Assembly (NCBI RefSeq): GCF_029960645.1
Contig: NZ_JASBQY010000006.1
Coordinates: forward strand, 165,912-229,911
Reading direction: 5' to 3'
Source: Arthrobacter sp. AL12
GTDB lineage: Bacteria; Actinomycetota; Actinomycetes; Actinomycetales; Micrococcaceae
Length of the DNA: 64,000 nt
Numbering within the stretch: the stretch's first letter is position 1; every line of letters begins with the position of its first letter. Under the pieces are notes generated by a model, which was not told the DNA's origin, searched no databases, and was given only the letters and a program-made list of their open reading frames with translations. The position numbers were made by a program, and so were the translations under genes. Shown piece after piece: positions 8,397-16,830 of this stretch.

Positions 8397-9995
8397 TTAC
8401 CGAGGCAGTGCAGAGCTTCGCACGTAGTGGAGTGCTGCCGCGGGCGGCAACGGGCGGGCATAGAAGTAGCCCTGCCCGTAGAGGCAGCCCATGGCACGGA
8501 GCTGGTCGGCCTGTTCGGCGGTTTCGATTCCTTCCACGATCGCGTTCAAGCCAGCAGCGGATATCAGCTGCAACACGGCGGCGACAAAAAGTTGCCGCTG
8601 GGGATCCTGGCCCATTGTGCTGATCAGGGACTGGTCAACTTTGACGGTGTCGGCGGGAAGCGAACCGAGATAGCTGATGGATGAATATCCTGTTCCGAAG
8701 TCGTCGATTTGCAGCCCAACACCAAGTTGCCGCAACTCCTTTAGGACCTGCTGTTCGCCGGTCCCTCTGGTCATCAGAACGGTCTCGGTGATTTCCAGGA
8801 CCAGCCGCTGTGGATGGACACCGTGGATAGACAGAGTGTTTCTGACGTCGTCCAGGAGGTCGCCCCGCAGCAGTTCCGTCGCAGATAGATTGATGTGTAG
8901 ACGAAAGTCGACGAGGTCCGGGGCAGCTTGGTTCCAGCGATGGAGTTGCGCGATGCCTTCATGCAGAACCCACCGGCCTAGTTCATAGATAATGCCCGTT
9001 TCCTCCGCGATCCCGATGAAGCTGTCCGGCATGATGGTCCCTCGAACCGGGTGGTTCCAGCGCAGCAGCGCTTCCATGCCCACGACGTTGCCGGAAGTCA
9101 TGTCAACCACCGGCTGGTACTCCAATGCCAGCTGTCCACTTCCAGTTGCTTTGCCCAGTTCAGCAGTTGTGCGCGACCGTTCACGAACAGCTTCTAGCAT
9201 GTCGGGGTGGAAGACCTGAACGTTGTTGTTGCGGCCCCCTCCCTTGGCTTGGTACATGGCAATGTCGGCATCCCGCATCAATGCCTCGGCCGGATACCCG
9301 GGTGCGCCGATGCAGACTCCCATGCTGGCCATGGCCCAGACCGCTTCCGTGCCGATACGGACACTGTCCCGAAGGGACTCAGAGGCGCGGTTCGCAATCT
9401 GGAGGACCTCTGCGTGGGTGGCCTCCGTGATGAGGATCGCGAACTCATCACCGCCCAGGCGCGCAACCGTATCGGAATCTCTGACGGCTGAACGCAGGCG
9501 GTTGGCAACTTCCACCAGGGCGGCGTCGCCGGCACTGTGACCCAAGGTGTCGTTAATGACCTTGAAGGAGTCAAGATCCAGGACCACCACAGCGGGAGCC
9601 CGCCGCCCGTTCGTGCACGCGAGGAGTGCTTCGCGGATCCGCTCCTTCAGCAGAGTCCTGTTCGCTAGGCCGGTTAAGGCATCCGTCTTGGCCATCTTTT
9701 CCAGCTCGACCTGCGTCCGCCGGAGCATCGCGGTTCTGGCCGCGACCCGCTCTTCCAGATCCGTATGGATATGGCCAAGTTCTTCCGCCAGCAGGTTCAC
9801 GCCAGTGATGACAGCATCAATCTCATCCCCGCGCTCTGAAGGCTCAATCCGCGCGTCCAGGTCACCGGCCGCCAGCCTCACGACTCCATCGACAAGCAGC
9901 TGCAAACGTGGATCCCCGGCGCCGCTACCTGCTTGCGTGACGGGGCACCCTGCAGGGGTAGCCTCTTCAAGGGAAAAGTCCGGAGACTCACCCAT
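8397..9995 (-). CDS. Cyclic-di-GMP turnover protein with GGDEF and EAL domains
   Basis: About 532 residues from the ATG at 9995, which overlaps the stop of the STAS gene (ATGA). A HAMP-like segment (RLAAGDLDARIEPSERGDEI) and a coiled coil lead into a GGDEF domain with intact RLGGDEF and an RDSD inhibitory I-site five residues before it. The EAL domain follows, with MEALLRW, the metal-binding NLSATEL and EITETV, DDFGTGYSS, KVDQ and EGIETAEQ motifs. All catalytic residues of both domains appear intact, so it may both make and degrade c-di-GMP. No membrane segment is seen, so it should be cytosolic and receive its signal through a partner, plausibly the STAS protein. Confidence 0.92.
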   Translation of the reverse strand: MGESPDFSLEEATPAGCPVTQAGSGAGDPRLQLLVDGVVRLAAGDLDARIEPSERGDEIDAVITGVNLLAEELGHIHTDLEERVAARTAMLRRTQVELEKMAKTDALTGLANRTLLKERIREALLACTNGRRAPAVVVLDLDSFKVINDTLGHSAGDAALVEVANRLRSAVRDSDTVARLGGDEFAILITEATHAEVLQIANRASESLRDSVRIGTEAVWAMASMGVCIGAPGYPAEALMRDADIAMYQAKGGGRNNNVQVFHPDMLEAVRERSRTTAELGKATGSGQLALEYQPVVDMTSGNVVGMEALLRWNHPVRGTIMPDSFIGIAEETGIIYELGRWVLHEGIAQLHRWNQAAPDLVDFRLHINLSATELLRGDLLDDVRNTLSIHGVHPQRLVLEITETVLMTRGTGEQQVLKELRQLGVGLQIDDFGTGYSSISYLGSLPADTVKVDQSLISTMGQDPQRQLFVAAVLQLISAAGLNAIVEGIETAEQADQLRAMGCLYGQGYFYARPLPPAAALHYVRSSALPR

Positions 9996-10362
9996 CAACG
10001 CCGAGCCAGTCCAGAGCCTCGCTGCGGGATGTAAAGAAGCGTGTCGGACATGGCGGAACGTGCACCCCAAGAAAAAAGTTCGCCAGCACCCGATCGACGG
10101 GAGATTTGCCCAGCAGGGCGATGCGCGAAGCGCCGCAGGGAATGGACCAAACACCCCTGGCTTCCCTGCTCACCGAACCGACTGCGGCCATGTCGACAAG
10201 CATCGGATGATGCTCCTGCCGGCAGACCTCGTTTACCTTCGCCATCGCCGCGTGAGCATCCTCAACCTGGATGTGGGCTCCCCGCTGCCAGCGCAGATGT
10301 AAAAAGCCGTCCTCGCGCAATTCAACGCTCGCCTTGCCTCCGTCCGCAATTGGCCCTGCCAC
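9988..10362 (-). CDS. STAS/SEC14-like small protein coupled to the GGDEF/EAL gene
   Basis: A 124-residue protein with alternating strand/helix pattern: VELREDGFLHLRW, a long helix with EDAHAAMAKVNEV, the strand HPMLVDMAAVGSVSREARGV, then a nucleotide-free core ending in FFTSRSEALDWL. This matches the actinobacterial STAS/SEC14 family related to anti-sigma-antagonist folds. The Ser in GSVSREARG sits where STAS proteins carry a phosphorylatable Ser/Thr. The stop overlaps the start of the diguanylate cyclase/phosphodiesterase, which makes a regulatory partnership likely. That link is inferred from coupling, not proven by sequence. Confidence 0.78.
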   Translation of the reverse strand: MAGPIADGGKASVELREDGFLHLRWQRGAHIQVEDAHAAMAKVNEVCRQEHHPMLVDMAAVGSVSREARGVWSIPCGASRIALLGKSPVDRVLANFFLGVHVPPCPTRFFTSRSEALDWLGVDG

Positions 10363-11129
10363 CTAAGCAACCTCCCAGCGTCCGCGCCGAGACGTTCGAC
10401 GACTCCTCAAAGATACCGTCGGATCCCTCATATTCCGGCGAATCCACACCTCCACGTCGCCGAGGCCTGCGAACCTGCGATCCGTCATTGTGTCCAGTAC
10501 CAGCCACGGCGCCTAACTTGGCTGATCATCGGGTTCGCTACTTGTTCTCTTCCGATGCCGCACCGACCCGGACCGCCCCTGGGCGTCCGCGTCGAGCGGA
10601 TCGGACAAATCCTTGAACCACCGGTGCACAACAACATCGGAGCGGAGTGGCTAGGGCAGAGGGACGCGTGGCTCATCTGATGAGACACGCCGGGTGCCGA
10701 CAGACGTAATGTCCGCAATCGGACGCTGAAGCAGACTCACAGACTTCCGTAGTGACAGACTTTCAAGCTGGGGACCGAAGTCGCTCGCTTGTGCCAACAC
10801 TGACTGCAAGACGGCCCGGTTCCTGACGTGCTCCGGTGCCAGCACCATGACGAAACCATCGGAATCCTCATCTGCGGCACCAATAACGACCGCAGCGTCC
10901 GGTGCGGCCTGGGGCGCTCGACCTCCCCCATGGCTGTTGCCGCGTACGCCTCCGACAAACTTCCGCCGAAGCCGGCCCGGAGTCCGAAACCGAGCGGAGG
11001 CCTGACGTGCGCGGCCGATAGGGTCGTTGCCTCGTGTTCCCACGGAGAAGCGTTCTCCGATCCGCCTGCAGGGGCGCAGAGCCGCCCTGGCACCTACCGC
11101 TCCCGGCCATGGTCACTCGACCGGCGGAA
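10363..11129. other. Gene-poor stretch holding a nuclease relic
   Basis: Nearly 770 bases without an intact gene. The only recognisable content is a YhcG-type nuclease C-terminus on the plus strand (10828-10975). The competing minus frame 10651-11043 gives no family I recognise and is mostly the shadow of that relic. The remainder looks like eroded sequence. Confidence 0.55.
10828..10975 (+). pseudogene. C-terminal relic of a YhcG/DUF1016-type PDDEXK nuclease
   Basis: The plus-strand frame reads LRCQHHDETIGILICGTNND, then RSVRCGLGRSTSPMAVAAYA and SDKLPP. This is the conserved end of the PDDEXK nuclease family containing E. coli YhcG, whose members typically read PTIGILLC..KN...VRYAL..S.SPMAVA.Y.YD.LP. 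The frame is closed by a TGA at 10801, so the N-terminal domain and the catalytic core are gone. After the LPP motif the reading frame loses similarity. The gene is a deletion remnant and cannot be active. Confidence 0.65.
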
Positions 11130-11160
11130 GGGGCCCTGATCCTGAATGGATCAGGGCCCC
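11130..11160 (-). terminator. Strong hairpin terminator after the TerC gene
   Basis: Perfect 13-bp inverted repeat (arms 11130-11142 and 11148-11160, core GGCCCTGATCC/GGATCAGGGCC) with a five-base TGAAT loop, beginning six bases past the TerC stop. There is no long U tract, as is common in actinobacterial terminators. Confidence 0.75.
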
Positions 11161-11165
11161 CGAGG

Positions 11166-12353
11166 CTAGCGGGTCAGGTATTGCTCGTGCTGGCGGTGCG
11201 CTTCAGCTACCTCGACGCGGATCGTGTCCACGTCCTTGGCCTTGTTGCGGTACTTCGGCTCCATCTGTTCGATCTGCCGTTCTTCTTCCAGCAGGGCCTT
11301 GTAGATCCGTTCGCGCTCGGCGGGGTCCGCGGTGTATTCGAGGTCCAGGTAGCTGACGGCGTGCCGGCGGGCATTGTTGATGGCAGTCTGTGCCTTGCCG
11401 GCCTTGCTCACCAGCGATGCCACCACCGTGAACACCAGAACGCCGATGATGACACTCAGGGACAGGCCCGTGCTGATCTCCACGACCGGGACCGGCTCGC
11501 CGTCGTTGACGAACGGCAGGTTGTTCTCATGCAGGGCATGCAGGATCAGCTTGACGCCGATGAAGGCCAGGATCGCTGCCAGGCCGTAGGCGAGGTAGAT
11601 CAGGCGGTCCAGCAGGCCGTCGATCAGGAAGTACAGCTGGCGCAGGCCCATCAGCGAGAACGCCGTGGCGGTGAACACGATGTAGACGTTCTGGGTCAGG
11701 CCGAAGATGGCCGGGATCGAGTCCAGCGCGAACAGGAGGTCCGTCCCGCCGATGGCCACCATGACCAACAGCATCGGGGTCAGGACCTTTTTGCCGTTTT
11801 CCATCGTGAACAGCTTGTCGCCGTCGTAGTGGTCGGTGGTGTGGAAGAGCCTGCGGGCCAGGCGGATGATGAAGTTGTCGGCCGTGTCCTCGCCCTCGGG
11901 TTCGGGCTTGAGCAGGTTGCCGGCCGTGATCAGCAGGATCAAACCGAAGGCGTAAAAGACCCAGGCAAAGGAATTGATCAAGGCCGCGCCGAGGAAAATG
12001 AAGCCGGTGCGGGCAATCAGCGCGAACACGATGCCGAAGAGCAGCACCTTTTGCTGGTCCTCGCGTGGAACGCGGAAGCTGGCGATGATGATCAGGAAGA
12101 CAAAGAGGTTGTCTACCGAGAGCGCCTTCTCCGTGATGTATCCGGCGAAATACTCCGAGCCCATATCCGGGCCGCCGAAGATCAGAACGAGAATGCCGAA
12201 AACTACGGCGATGCCCACATAGAGGGCGGACCAGAAGGCCGCTTCCTTCAGCGTGGGGACGTGTGCCTTGCGTATATGGAAGAAGTAGTCAAAGGCTAGC
12301 AGGGCAAGAATGACAACAATGGTGATGCCCCAGATCAGGGGAGAAACAGTCAA
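11166..12353 (-). CDS. TerC-family integral membrane protein
   Basis: About 395 residues. I place the start at the TTG of 12353 (MTVSPLIWGITIVV), because an AGGA motif lies just upstream and family members begin with this segment; the upstream open frame is not similar. Seven to nine membrane helices are evident. The family signatures FGGPDMGSEYFAGYITEKALSVDN (in part) and GGTDLLFALDSIPAIFG carry the conserved acidic residues thought to bind metal. A charged C-terminal coiled tail (YLDLEYTADPAERERIYKAL onward) extends past the core. TerC/Alx proteins are linked to tellurite resistance and, in E. coli and Bacillus, to manganese export. I looked for a yybP-ykoY-type leader upstream and did not see one. 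Confidence 0.88.
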   Translation of the reverse strand: MTVSPLIWGITIVVILALLAFDYFFHIRKAHVPTLKEAAFWSALYVGIAVVFGILVLIFGGPDMGSEYFAGYITEKALSVDNLFVFLIIIASFRVPREDQQKVLLFGIVFALIARTGFIFLGAALINSFAWVFYAFGLILLITAGNLLKPEPEGEDTADNFIIRLARRLFHTTDHYDGDKLFTMENGKKVLTPMLLVMVAIGGTDLLFALDSIPAIFGLTQNVYIVFTATAFSLMGLRQLYFLIDGLLDRLIYLAYGLAAILAFIGVKLILHALHENNLPFVNDGEPVPVVEISTGLSLSVIIGVLVFTVVASLVSKAGKAQTAINNARRHAVSYLDLEYTADPAERERIYKALLEEERQIEQMEPKYRNKAKDVDTIRVEVAEAHRQHEQYLTR

Positions 12354-12607
12354 CGGAGTTCCTACTTTCGTAAGGTGGGTACCAGAGAGCCTCATAAGTC
12401 TCTCCGCCCGCCGTCCGGCTGGCCGCTGCACCCGGCCAGGCAACGGTGCCTGACGTGTTGACGATTGCAGCGCTTCGGAATACTCCCCTACGCATCTTCA
12501 CCCTATCCGGGATCTCCGCTGGAAACGAATCAGCCAGCCCGGCTCGCCCCCGGCACGTACCCCACTTTCGGCCCCGAAACGAAAACCGCAGCCGCATCCG
12601 CTGCGTT

Positions 12608-12667
12608 GACGACGGCACCAACTTCAACGGCGCCATCCTCGCCTCCGACGGCGGCTGGTCTGCACTG
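12608..12667 (+). pseudogene. Fossil of an SDR oxidoreductase C-terminus
   Basis: The frame reads DDGTNFNGAILASDGGWSAL, the C-terminal strand and loop of classical short-chain dehydrogenases. It is almost identical to the end of the intact SDR at 62250-63029 (DDGTNINGAILASDGGWSAV), with most base differences at third codon positions. Nothing of the SDR body precedes it, and the frame runs on into unrelated sequence, so it is a 20-codon scar. Confidence 0.75.
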
Positions 12668-12837
12668 TGCGGAGGGCAGGGATCAGGCTGTGGAGCCAGG
12701 ACCAGACCCCTATCGTCGGAAGCGCCCGGCGTTACGATGCCCTGTGACCCTCAGCCGCGGCCACGCGGACAACCACGGAATTCGCATGTGATACGAGGTC
12801 CACGGCAGACGAAACCACCTGCTCAGCATGTGTGGCG

Positions 12838-12890
12838 GGACGCTGGCTGTGCCCTCGCGTGCGCGGCCGTAGTAGGCGTGCACCAGCGCG
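12838..12890 (-). pseudogene. Fossil of a MOSC-domain N-terminal segment
   Basis: On the minus strand the sequence reads LVHAYYGRAREGTASVP, matching SPAHAYFGRAREGAADVP near the N-terminus of the MOSC protein at 52082-52654 in the same relative frame. The DNA also matches closely over about 30 bases around the GRAREG codons. Only this segment survives. Confidence 0.55.
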
Positions 12891-12934
12891 TCCCTGGCAA
12901 CCCTAAGATTCATTATCTTGACGATATCTTCACC

Positions 12935-13567
12935 ATGACGGACGATCATGAAATGGAGAATCGCGACGACCGCCTTGGCGCAGGACGGGAAATCCCCGGG
13001 GTGGAGGATCAGGCCGAGCGTGCGATGACCGCCGTGGGGGCCCTGGTCCTGCAGCTGCGGCGCGAGGCGGGGTACAGCATCGGGAGCCTGGCGGCAGCGG
13101 CCGGCCTGAGTCCCGGCCTGCTCAGCCAGATCGAGCGCGGCCAGGGCAACCCGTCGCTGACCACGCTGATCAAGCTGTCCCAGGCGCTGAAAGTGCCGGT
13201 CGGACGCTTTTTTGACACGAAGGACCAGGGCGGGGCGCTGGTGCGGCGCGACGAGAGGCGGCGCCTCGAAGTTGCCGAGGACAACCTCATCTATGAGCTC
13301 CTGACACCCCATATGAGCGGCCAGTTGGGCATGCTCCGGGCGCAGATTGCGGCCGGATGGGACAACGAGGATGCTCCCTTCAAGCATGCCGGCGAGGAGT
13401 GCGTGACCATGGTGCAGGGTCGCCTTCATGTCTGCGTCAACGGCGTGGGGTACGACCTGGAGGAAGGCGATTCGCTGACCTACGACTCCTCGCTGCCGCA
13501 CTGGTACCGCAACTCAACATCGGAAGACGCGGTGCTGATCGGGGCCATGACGCCGCCGTCGTTCTAG
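12935..13567 (+). CDS. XRE-family transcriptional regulator with C-terminal cupin domain
   Basis: A 210-residue two-domain regulator. The helix-turn-helix occupies roughly residues 28-90 (RREAGYSIGSLAAAAGLSPG, LLSQIERGQGNPSLTTLIKL). A cupin_2 ligand-binding domain covers about 120-205 with HAGEECVTMVQGRLHV, YDLEEGDSLTYDSSLPHWY. The ATG at 12935 is chosen for family fit; an alternative ATG is at 12953, and neither has a strong ribosome-binding site. Regulators of this kind often control the adjacent catabolic or transport gene. Here the neighbours downstream are the M20 deacetylase and MFS transporter, with a promoter at 13677-13706 and a palindrome at 13643-13660 between. Confidence 0.88.
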   Translation: MTDDHEMENRDDRLGAGREIPGVEDQAERAMTAVGALVLQLRREAGYSIGSLAAAAGLSPGLLSQIERGQGNPSLTTLIKLSQALKVPVGRFFDTKDQGGALVRRDERRRLEVAEDNLIYELLTPHMSGQLGMLRAQIAAGWDNEDAPFKHAGEECVTMVQGRLHVCVNGVGYDLEEGDSLTYDSSLPHWYRNSTSEDAVLIGAMTPPSF

Positions 13568-13642
13568 TTGTGGCATTGCGTAGCGACCGGTGACGCAGCC
13601 GTCGACGGCGCTTGCTGCTCGGACGGCGAATACAAACCCGGG

Positions 13643-13706
13643 TATTCAATTTAATGAATAAATCGCGCCCAAAGTGTTGACATGGGCGGTAGGTCGACCA
13701 AATACT
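13643..13706 (+). promoter_or_regulatory. Promoter and palindrome upstream of the M20/MFS operon
   Basis: A TTGACA -35 (13677-13682) is followed after 18 bases by AATACT (13701-13706), a good sigma-70-type promoter. Just upstream, TATTCA (13643-13648) and TGAATA (13655-13660) form a palindrome with an AT-only centre. It could be an operator for the XRE-cupin regulator or for the now decayed GntR protein. Confidence 0.5.
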
Positions 13707-13796
13707 GATGGGAAACGCGGGGAGCCACTTGGCTGCCATGCCTGCTGCAGCCGCCCGGTCATCCCCGGCCCGGCTACCACCCCAAGGAACCTGCCC

Positions 13797-15026
13797 ATGA
13801 CGCCCAGTACCGCACCGGCCGCCGCCGATCCAGCCACCCTAGCCCCCAGCGCAGCCGCGCTTGCCTGGGCCAAGAAGCTGGTCGCCTTCGACACCACCAG
13901 CCGCAATTCCAACCTTGCGATGATTCACAGCATGGCGGACGAGCTCACCGCCCACGGACTCACGCCGGTGATCGTCCCCAGCCCGGACGGCCGCAAAGCC
14001 AACCTCTTCGCTACAATTCCGGCCCAGGACGGCACCGTCACCGGCGGCATCATGCTCGCCGGCCACACCGACGTCGTCCCCGTGGACGGCCAAGCGTGGG
14101 ACAGCGACCCGTTCACGCCGGAGGTCCGGGAGGGGCGGCTCTACGGCCGCGGCACCACGGACATGAAGGCCTTCAGCGGCGCAATCCTTGGCCTCCTGCC
14201 CGAGTTCCTGTCCGTTCCGCTGGCGGAACCGCTGCACTTCGCCTGGACCTACGACGAAGAGGTCGGCTGCCACGGCGCCGTCGTCCTGCTGGCCGAGCTC
14301 GCCGCCCGCGGGATCCGTCCCCGCCTGGGCTTCGTCGGAGAGCCCACCAGCATGCGCCCCGTCTCGGCGCACAAGAGCAGCCAGCTGTTCCGCGTCAGTG
14401 TCAGCGGGATCGCCGCCCACTCCTCGATGACGACCACCGGCGTCAACGCCATCGAGTACGCGGCCAGGTCCATTGCCTTCATCCGCTCCCTCGCCGATGA
14501 GCGCCGGCTGTCCGGCCCGTTCGACGAGACCTTTGTGGTGCCCTTTACTACGGCCAATGTGGGCGTGGTCAGCGGCGGGGCAGCGGTGAACACCGTTGCC
14601 GAAAGATGCGACTTCGAGTTTGAGTTCAGGACTATTCCGGGCGACGACCCGGAGGCAGTGATATCCCGCATCAAGGACAACCTGGCCGGGTTGCGGGCGG
14701 AAATCCAGCAGGAAAACCCCTCCGCGGACATCCGCATGGTCCCGCTGGGCACGGTCCCGGGACTCAGCCCCGAGGGCCCGCGCGTTGCACTGGGACTGGC
14801 CCAGGACCTCACCGGCCAGACTGTTGAAGAATCCGTGGTCTACGCCACCGAGGCCGGTCTCTTCCAGCGGGCCGGCATCGACACCGTGGTGTGCGGGCCC
14901 GGGAGCATGGACCAGGGCCATACGGCCAACGAATACATCGAACTGACCCAGATCGCCGCCTGCGAGCGTTTCCTCCAGGCTCTCGCCGCCAACCTCACCA
15001 CGACTGAACGGACTGCACAGCCATGA
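13797..15026 (+). CDS. argE: M20-family deacetylase, acetylornithine deacetylase-like
   Basis: A 409-residue zinc metallopeptidase-fold amidohydrolase. Metal-binding and catalytic motifs are visible: AGHTDVVPVDG (His and Asp of the ArgE/DapE signature 1), GRGTTDMKAF (bridging Asp), YDEEVGCHGA (catalytic Glu-Glu) and GPGSMDQGHTANEYI (final His). The dimerisation domain has SGIAAHSS. It fits ArgE, which would hydrolyse N-acetylornithine or another N-acyl amino acid in the cytoplasm. The ATG at 13797 follows AAGGAA by seven bases. Because it forms an operon with a metabolite:proton symporter (ATGA overlap) and not with arginine genes, a catabolic N-acyl amino acid role is an alternative. Confidence 0.82.
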   Translation: MTPSTAPAAADPATLAPSAAALAWAKKLVAFDTTSRNSNLAMIHSMADELTAHGLTPVIVPSPDGRKANLFATIPAQDGTVTGGIMLAGHTDVVPVDGQAWDSDPFTPEVREGRLYGRGTTDMKAFSGAILGLLPEFLSVPLAEPLHFAWTYDEEVGCHGAVVLLAELAARGIRPRLGFVGEPTSMRPVSAHKSSQLFRVSVSGIAAHSSMTTTGVNAIEYAARSIAFIRSLADERRLSGPFDETFVVPFTTANVGVVSGGAAVNTVAERCDFEFEFRTIPGDDPEAVISRIKDNLAGLRAEIQQENPSADIRMVPLGTVPGLSPEGPRVALGLAQDLTGQTVEESVVYATEAGLFQRAGIDTVVCGPGSMDQGHTANEYIELTQIAACERFLQALAANLTTTERTAQP

Positions 15027-16345
15027 GCCATCAAACCGCCCCCAGCCTTGGTTCCAGCGACCAGGTCGCCGAACCGCGTTCGCCGGCCGCCCTGGCGCTG
15101 GAACAAAGCAACGCCCGTAAGGCCGTCGTCGCAGCTTCCATCGGCAACGGGCTCGAATGGTTCGACCTCATTGTCTACGGCACGTTCGCTGTCACCATTT
15201 CCAAGCTGTTCTTCCCGACGACGAATGAAACGGCGTCGCTGCTGTTGGCCTTCGCCTCATTCGGGGTGTCGTTCATCATGCGCCCGCTCGGTGGCATCAT
15301 CATCGGCCGCTACGCCGACAGGGCCGGCCGCAAGGCGGGCATGCTGGTGTCCATCCTTGTCATGTTCGTCGGCACCCTGCTGATTGTTGTGGCACCCACG
15401 GCGGCCGCCATCGGGGTCACGGCGAGCATTCTGGTGCTGGTCGCCCGGCTGCTGCAGGGATTCGCCACCGGCGGGGAATTCGGCACGGCCACCGCCTACC
15501 TGATCGAGTACGCACCCAGCCGGAAGGCGTTCTACGGCAGCTGGCAGGTTGCTACACAGGGCGGCGGCATCCTGCTGGCCGGGATCTTCGGGTTCGTGCT
15601 GAACACCTATCTCAGCACCCAGGCACTCGACTCCTGGGGCTGGCGGCTGCCGTTTATCTTCGCGCTGGCCATTGGACCCGTGGGCTGGTACATCCGGTCC
15701 AAAATGGAGGAAACGCCCGAGTTCCTGGCCACGGAACGGTCCACGTCGCCCCTGCGGGAGACGTTCATCGGCAACGGCGGCCGGCTCTGGGCCATCGTCG
15801 GCGTCGTGTCCCTGGGATCCGTGGGCGTCTACATTGCCCTCTTCATGCCTACCTACGCGATCGTGAATCTCGGGATGCCGAAATCCGTGGCATTCCTCTC
15901 CACCCTGATTTTCGGTGTGGTCATGAGCGTCGGGTCCCCATTCATCGGCATGCTTGCCGACAAAGTGGGGCCGGCCCGAATCATGACGTGGGCTGCCATA
16001 GGGTCCATGATTGTCGGGATTCCTGCGTTCATGCTGCTCATTGCGGCGCCTGCACTGCCCACCATGATCGTGGTCGAACTGGTGCTCTCCGTGCTGGCCA
16101 CGGCCTACTTCGCGCCGCTGCCGGCCATCATGTCCTCGATGTTCCCGGCCCGCATCCGCTCAACGGGACTCTCCCTGGGGTACAACATCGGAGTCACCGT
16201 CTTCGGCGGTTTTGCTCCCTTTATCCTGACGTGGCTGATCGGCAGTACCGGTTCTCTTCTGGTGCCGGGCTTCTATCTTGTTGCCGTCGCGGTGATCGCC
16301 GCGGTCAGCCTGGCCATTTCGCGGAAGGTGTACCGGCAGGCCTGA
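15023..16345 (+). CDS. MFS transporter, metabolite:H+ symporter (MHS) type
   Basis: A 440-residue membrane protein with twelve predicted helices. The MHS signature at the start of helix 1 (ASIGNGLEWFDLIVYGTFA) and the helix 2-3 loop GRYADRAGRKAG are present, as is the second-half loop MLADKVGPARI. The family imports organic acids, betaines and similar metabolites with protons. Its ATG overlaps the stop of the M20 deacetylase, so it probably imports that enzyme's substrate. It ends eleven bases before a strong hairpin terminator. Confidence 0.9.
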   Translation: MSHQTAPSLGSSDQVAEPRSPAALALEQSNARKAVVAASIGNGLEWFDLIVYGTFAVTISKLFFPTTNETASLLLAFASFGVSFIMRPLGGIIIGRYADRAGRKAGMLVSILVMFVGTLLIVVAPTAAAIGVTASILVLVARLLQGFATGGEFGTATAYLIEYAPSRKAFYGSWQVATQGGGILLAGIFGFVLNTYLSTQALDSWGWRLPFIFALAIGPVGWYIRSKMEETPEFLATERSTSPLRETFIGNGGRLWAIVGVVSLGSVGVYIALFMPTYAIVNLGMPKSVAFLSTLIFGVVMSVGSPFIGMLADKVGPARIMTWAAIGSMIVGIPAFMLLIAAPALPTMIVVELVLSVLATAYFAPLPAIMSSMFPARIRSTGLSLGYNIGVTVFGGFAPFILTWLIGSTGSLLVPGFYLVAVAVIAAVSLAISRKVYRQA

Positions 16346-16356
16346 GGACGGCGTGT

Positions 16357-16387
16357 CTGGGTACCCGCCCAAAAGGCGGGTACCCAG
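16357..16387 (+). terminator. Perfect hairpin terminator of the M20/MFS operon
   Basis: A 13-bp perfect inverted repeat (CTGGGTACCCGCC and its complement, 16357-16369 and 16375-16387) with a CAAAA loop follows the MFS stop. It also lies just past the end of the convergent GntR relic, so it can act in both directions. Confidence 0.75.
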
Positions 16388-16399
16388 GAAGTCGAGTGC

Positions 16400-16830
16400 C
16401 TAATTCCTGCCGAAGAATTTCGTAAGGTTGGACGAGCGCAGTCTGATGCCTTCGACGTGCTCGTTCATTGCGGCCATTGCGGCTTCGGCGTCATGCGCGG
16501 AAGGCGTTGATGGTGGCTTGCTGCTCCCGAACGGTATGTTCGCCGCTCATGTCGTTATGCACCATGAGCCGGAATCGCTGGATGTGGCCCTCAATGGAGC
16601 TGTAGGCCCCCAGCAGGAACTCATTGTCGGTGGCTTCCGCGATGCGACGGTGAAAGCTCTCGTCCGCCTTCCAGTAGGCGCGGTAGCAGGCGAAAGTGTC
16701 TCCGCCAGGACGAGGCGCGTCGAGGTCCCGGTTGAACTGTTCGAATTCGGCCACCAACCCATCCGTCACGTTGGTGCAGGCGATCGCGTGATGGCAGGCC
16801 CAAGAACCTGCCTCGAGGTCAGCAATGCCG
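16400..16830 (-). pseudogene. GntR-type regulator remnant: FCD domain without DNA-binding domain
   Basis: The minus strand encodes most of an FCD ligand-binding domain: DGIADLEAGSWACHHAIACT, FACYRAYWKADESFHRRIAE, TDNEFLLGAYSSIEGHIQRF and the closing helix HTVREQQATINAFRA. The frame then hits a TGA. The family ending (HDAEAAMAAMNEHVEGIRLR, then FFGRN and TAG at 16400) continues in a shifted frame, so there is a frameshift near 16495. Upstream, the winged-helix domain is absent; the reading frame merges directly into the 3' end of the antiporter gene. Both ends are damaged, so it cannot bind DNA. It may once have regulated the convergent M20/MFS operon. Confidence 0.8.

Larger units (their letters stand above)
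12354..12934. other. Gene-free stretch with two gene fossils
   Basis: This interval upstream of the XRE-cupin gene has an open plus frame but no coherent protein. It contains two short but clear coding fossils on opposite strands (SDR C-terminus at 12608-12667, MOSC segment near 12838-12890), both with better-preserved relatives elsewhere in the window. A small inverted repeat AAGAT/ATCTT (12905-12919) lies just before the regulator and may be an operator. Confidence 0.6.

Noticed and set aside
12360..12450. Possible yybP-ykoY manganese riboswitch before the TerC gene
   Set aside because: Checked the leader on the minus strand; the conserved loop sequences are not present.
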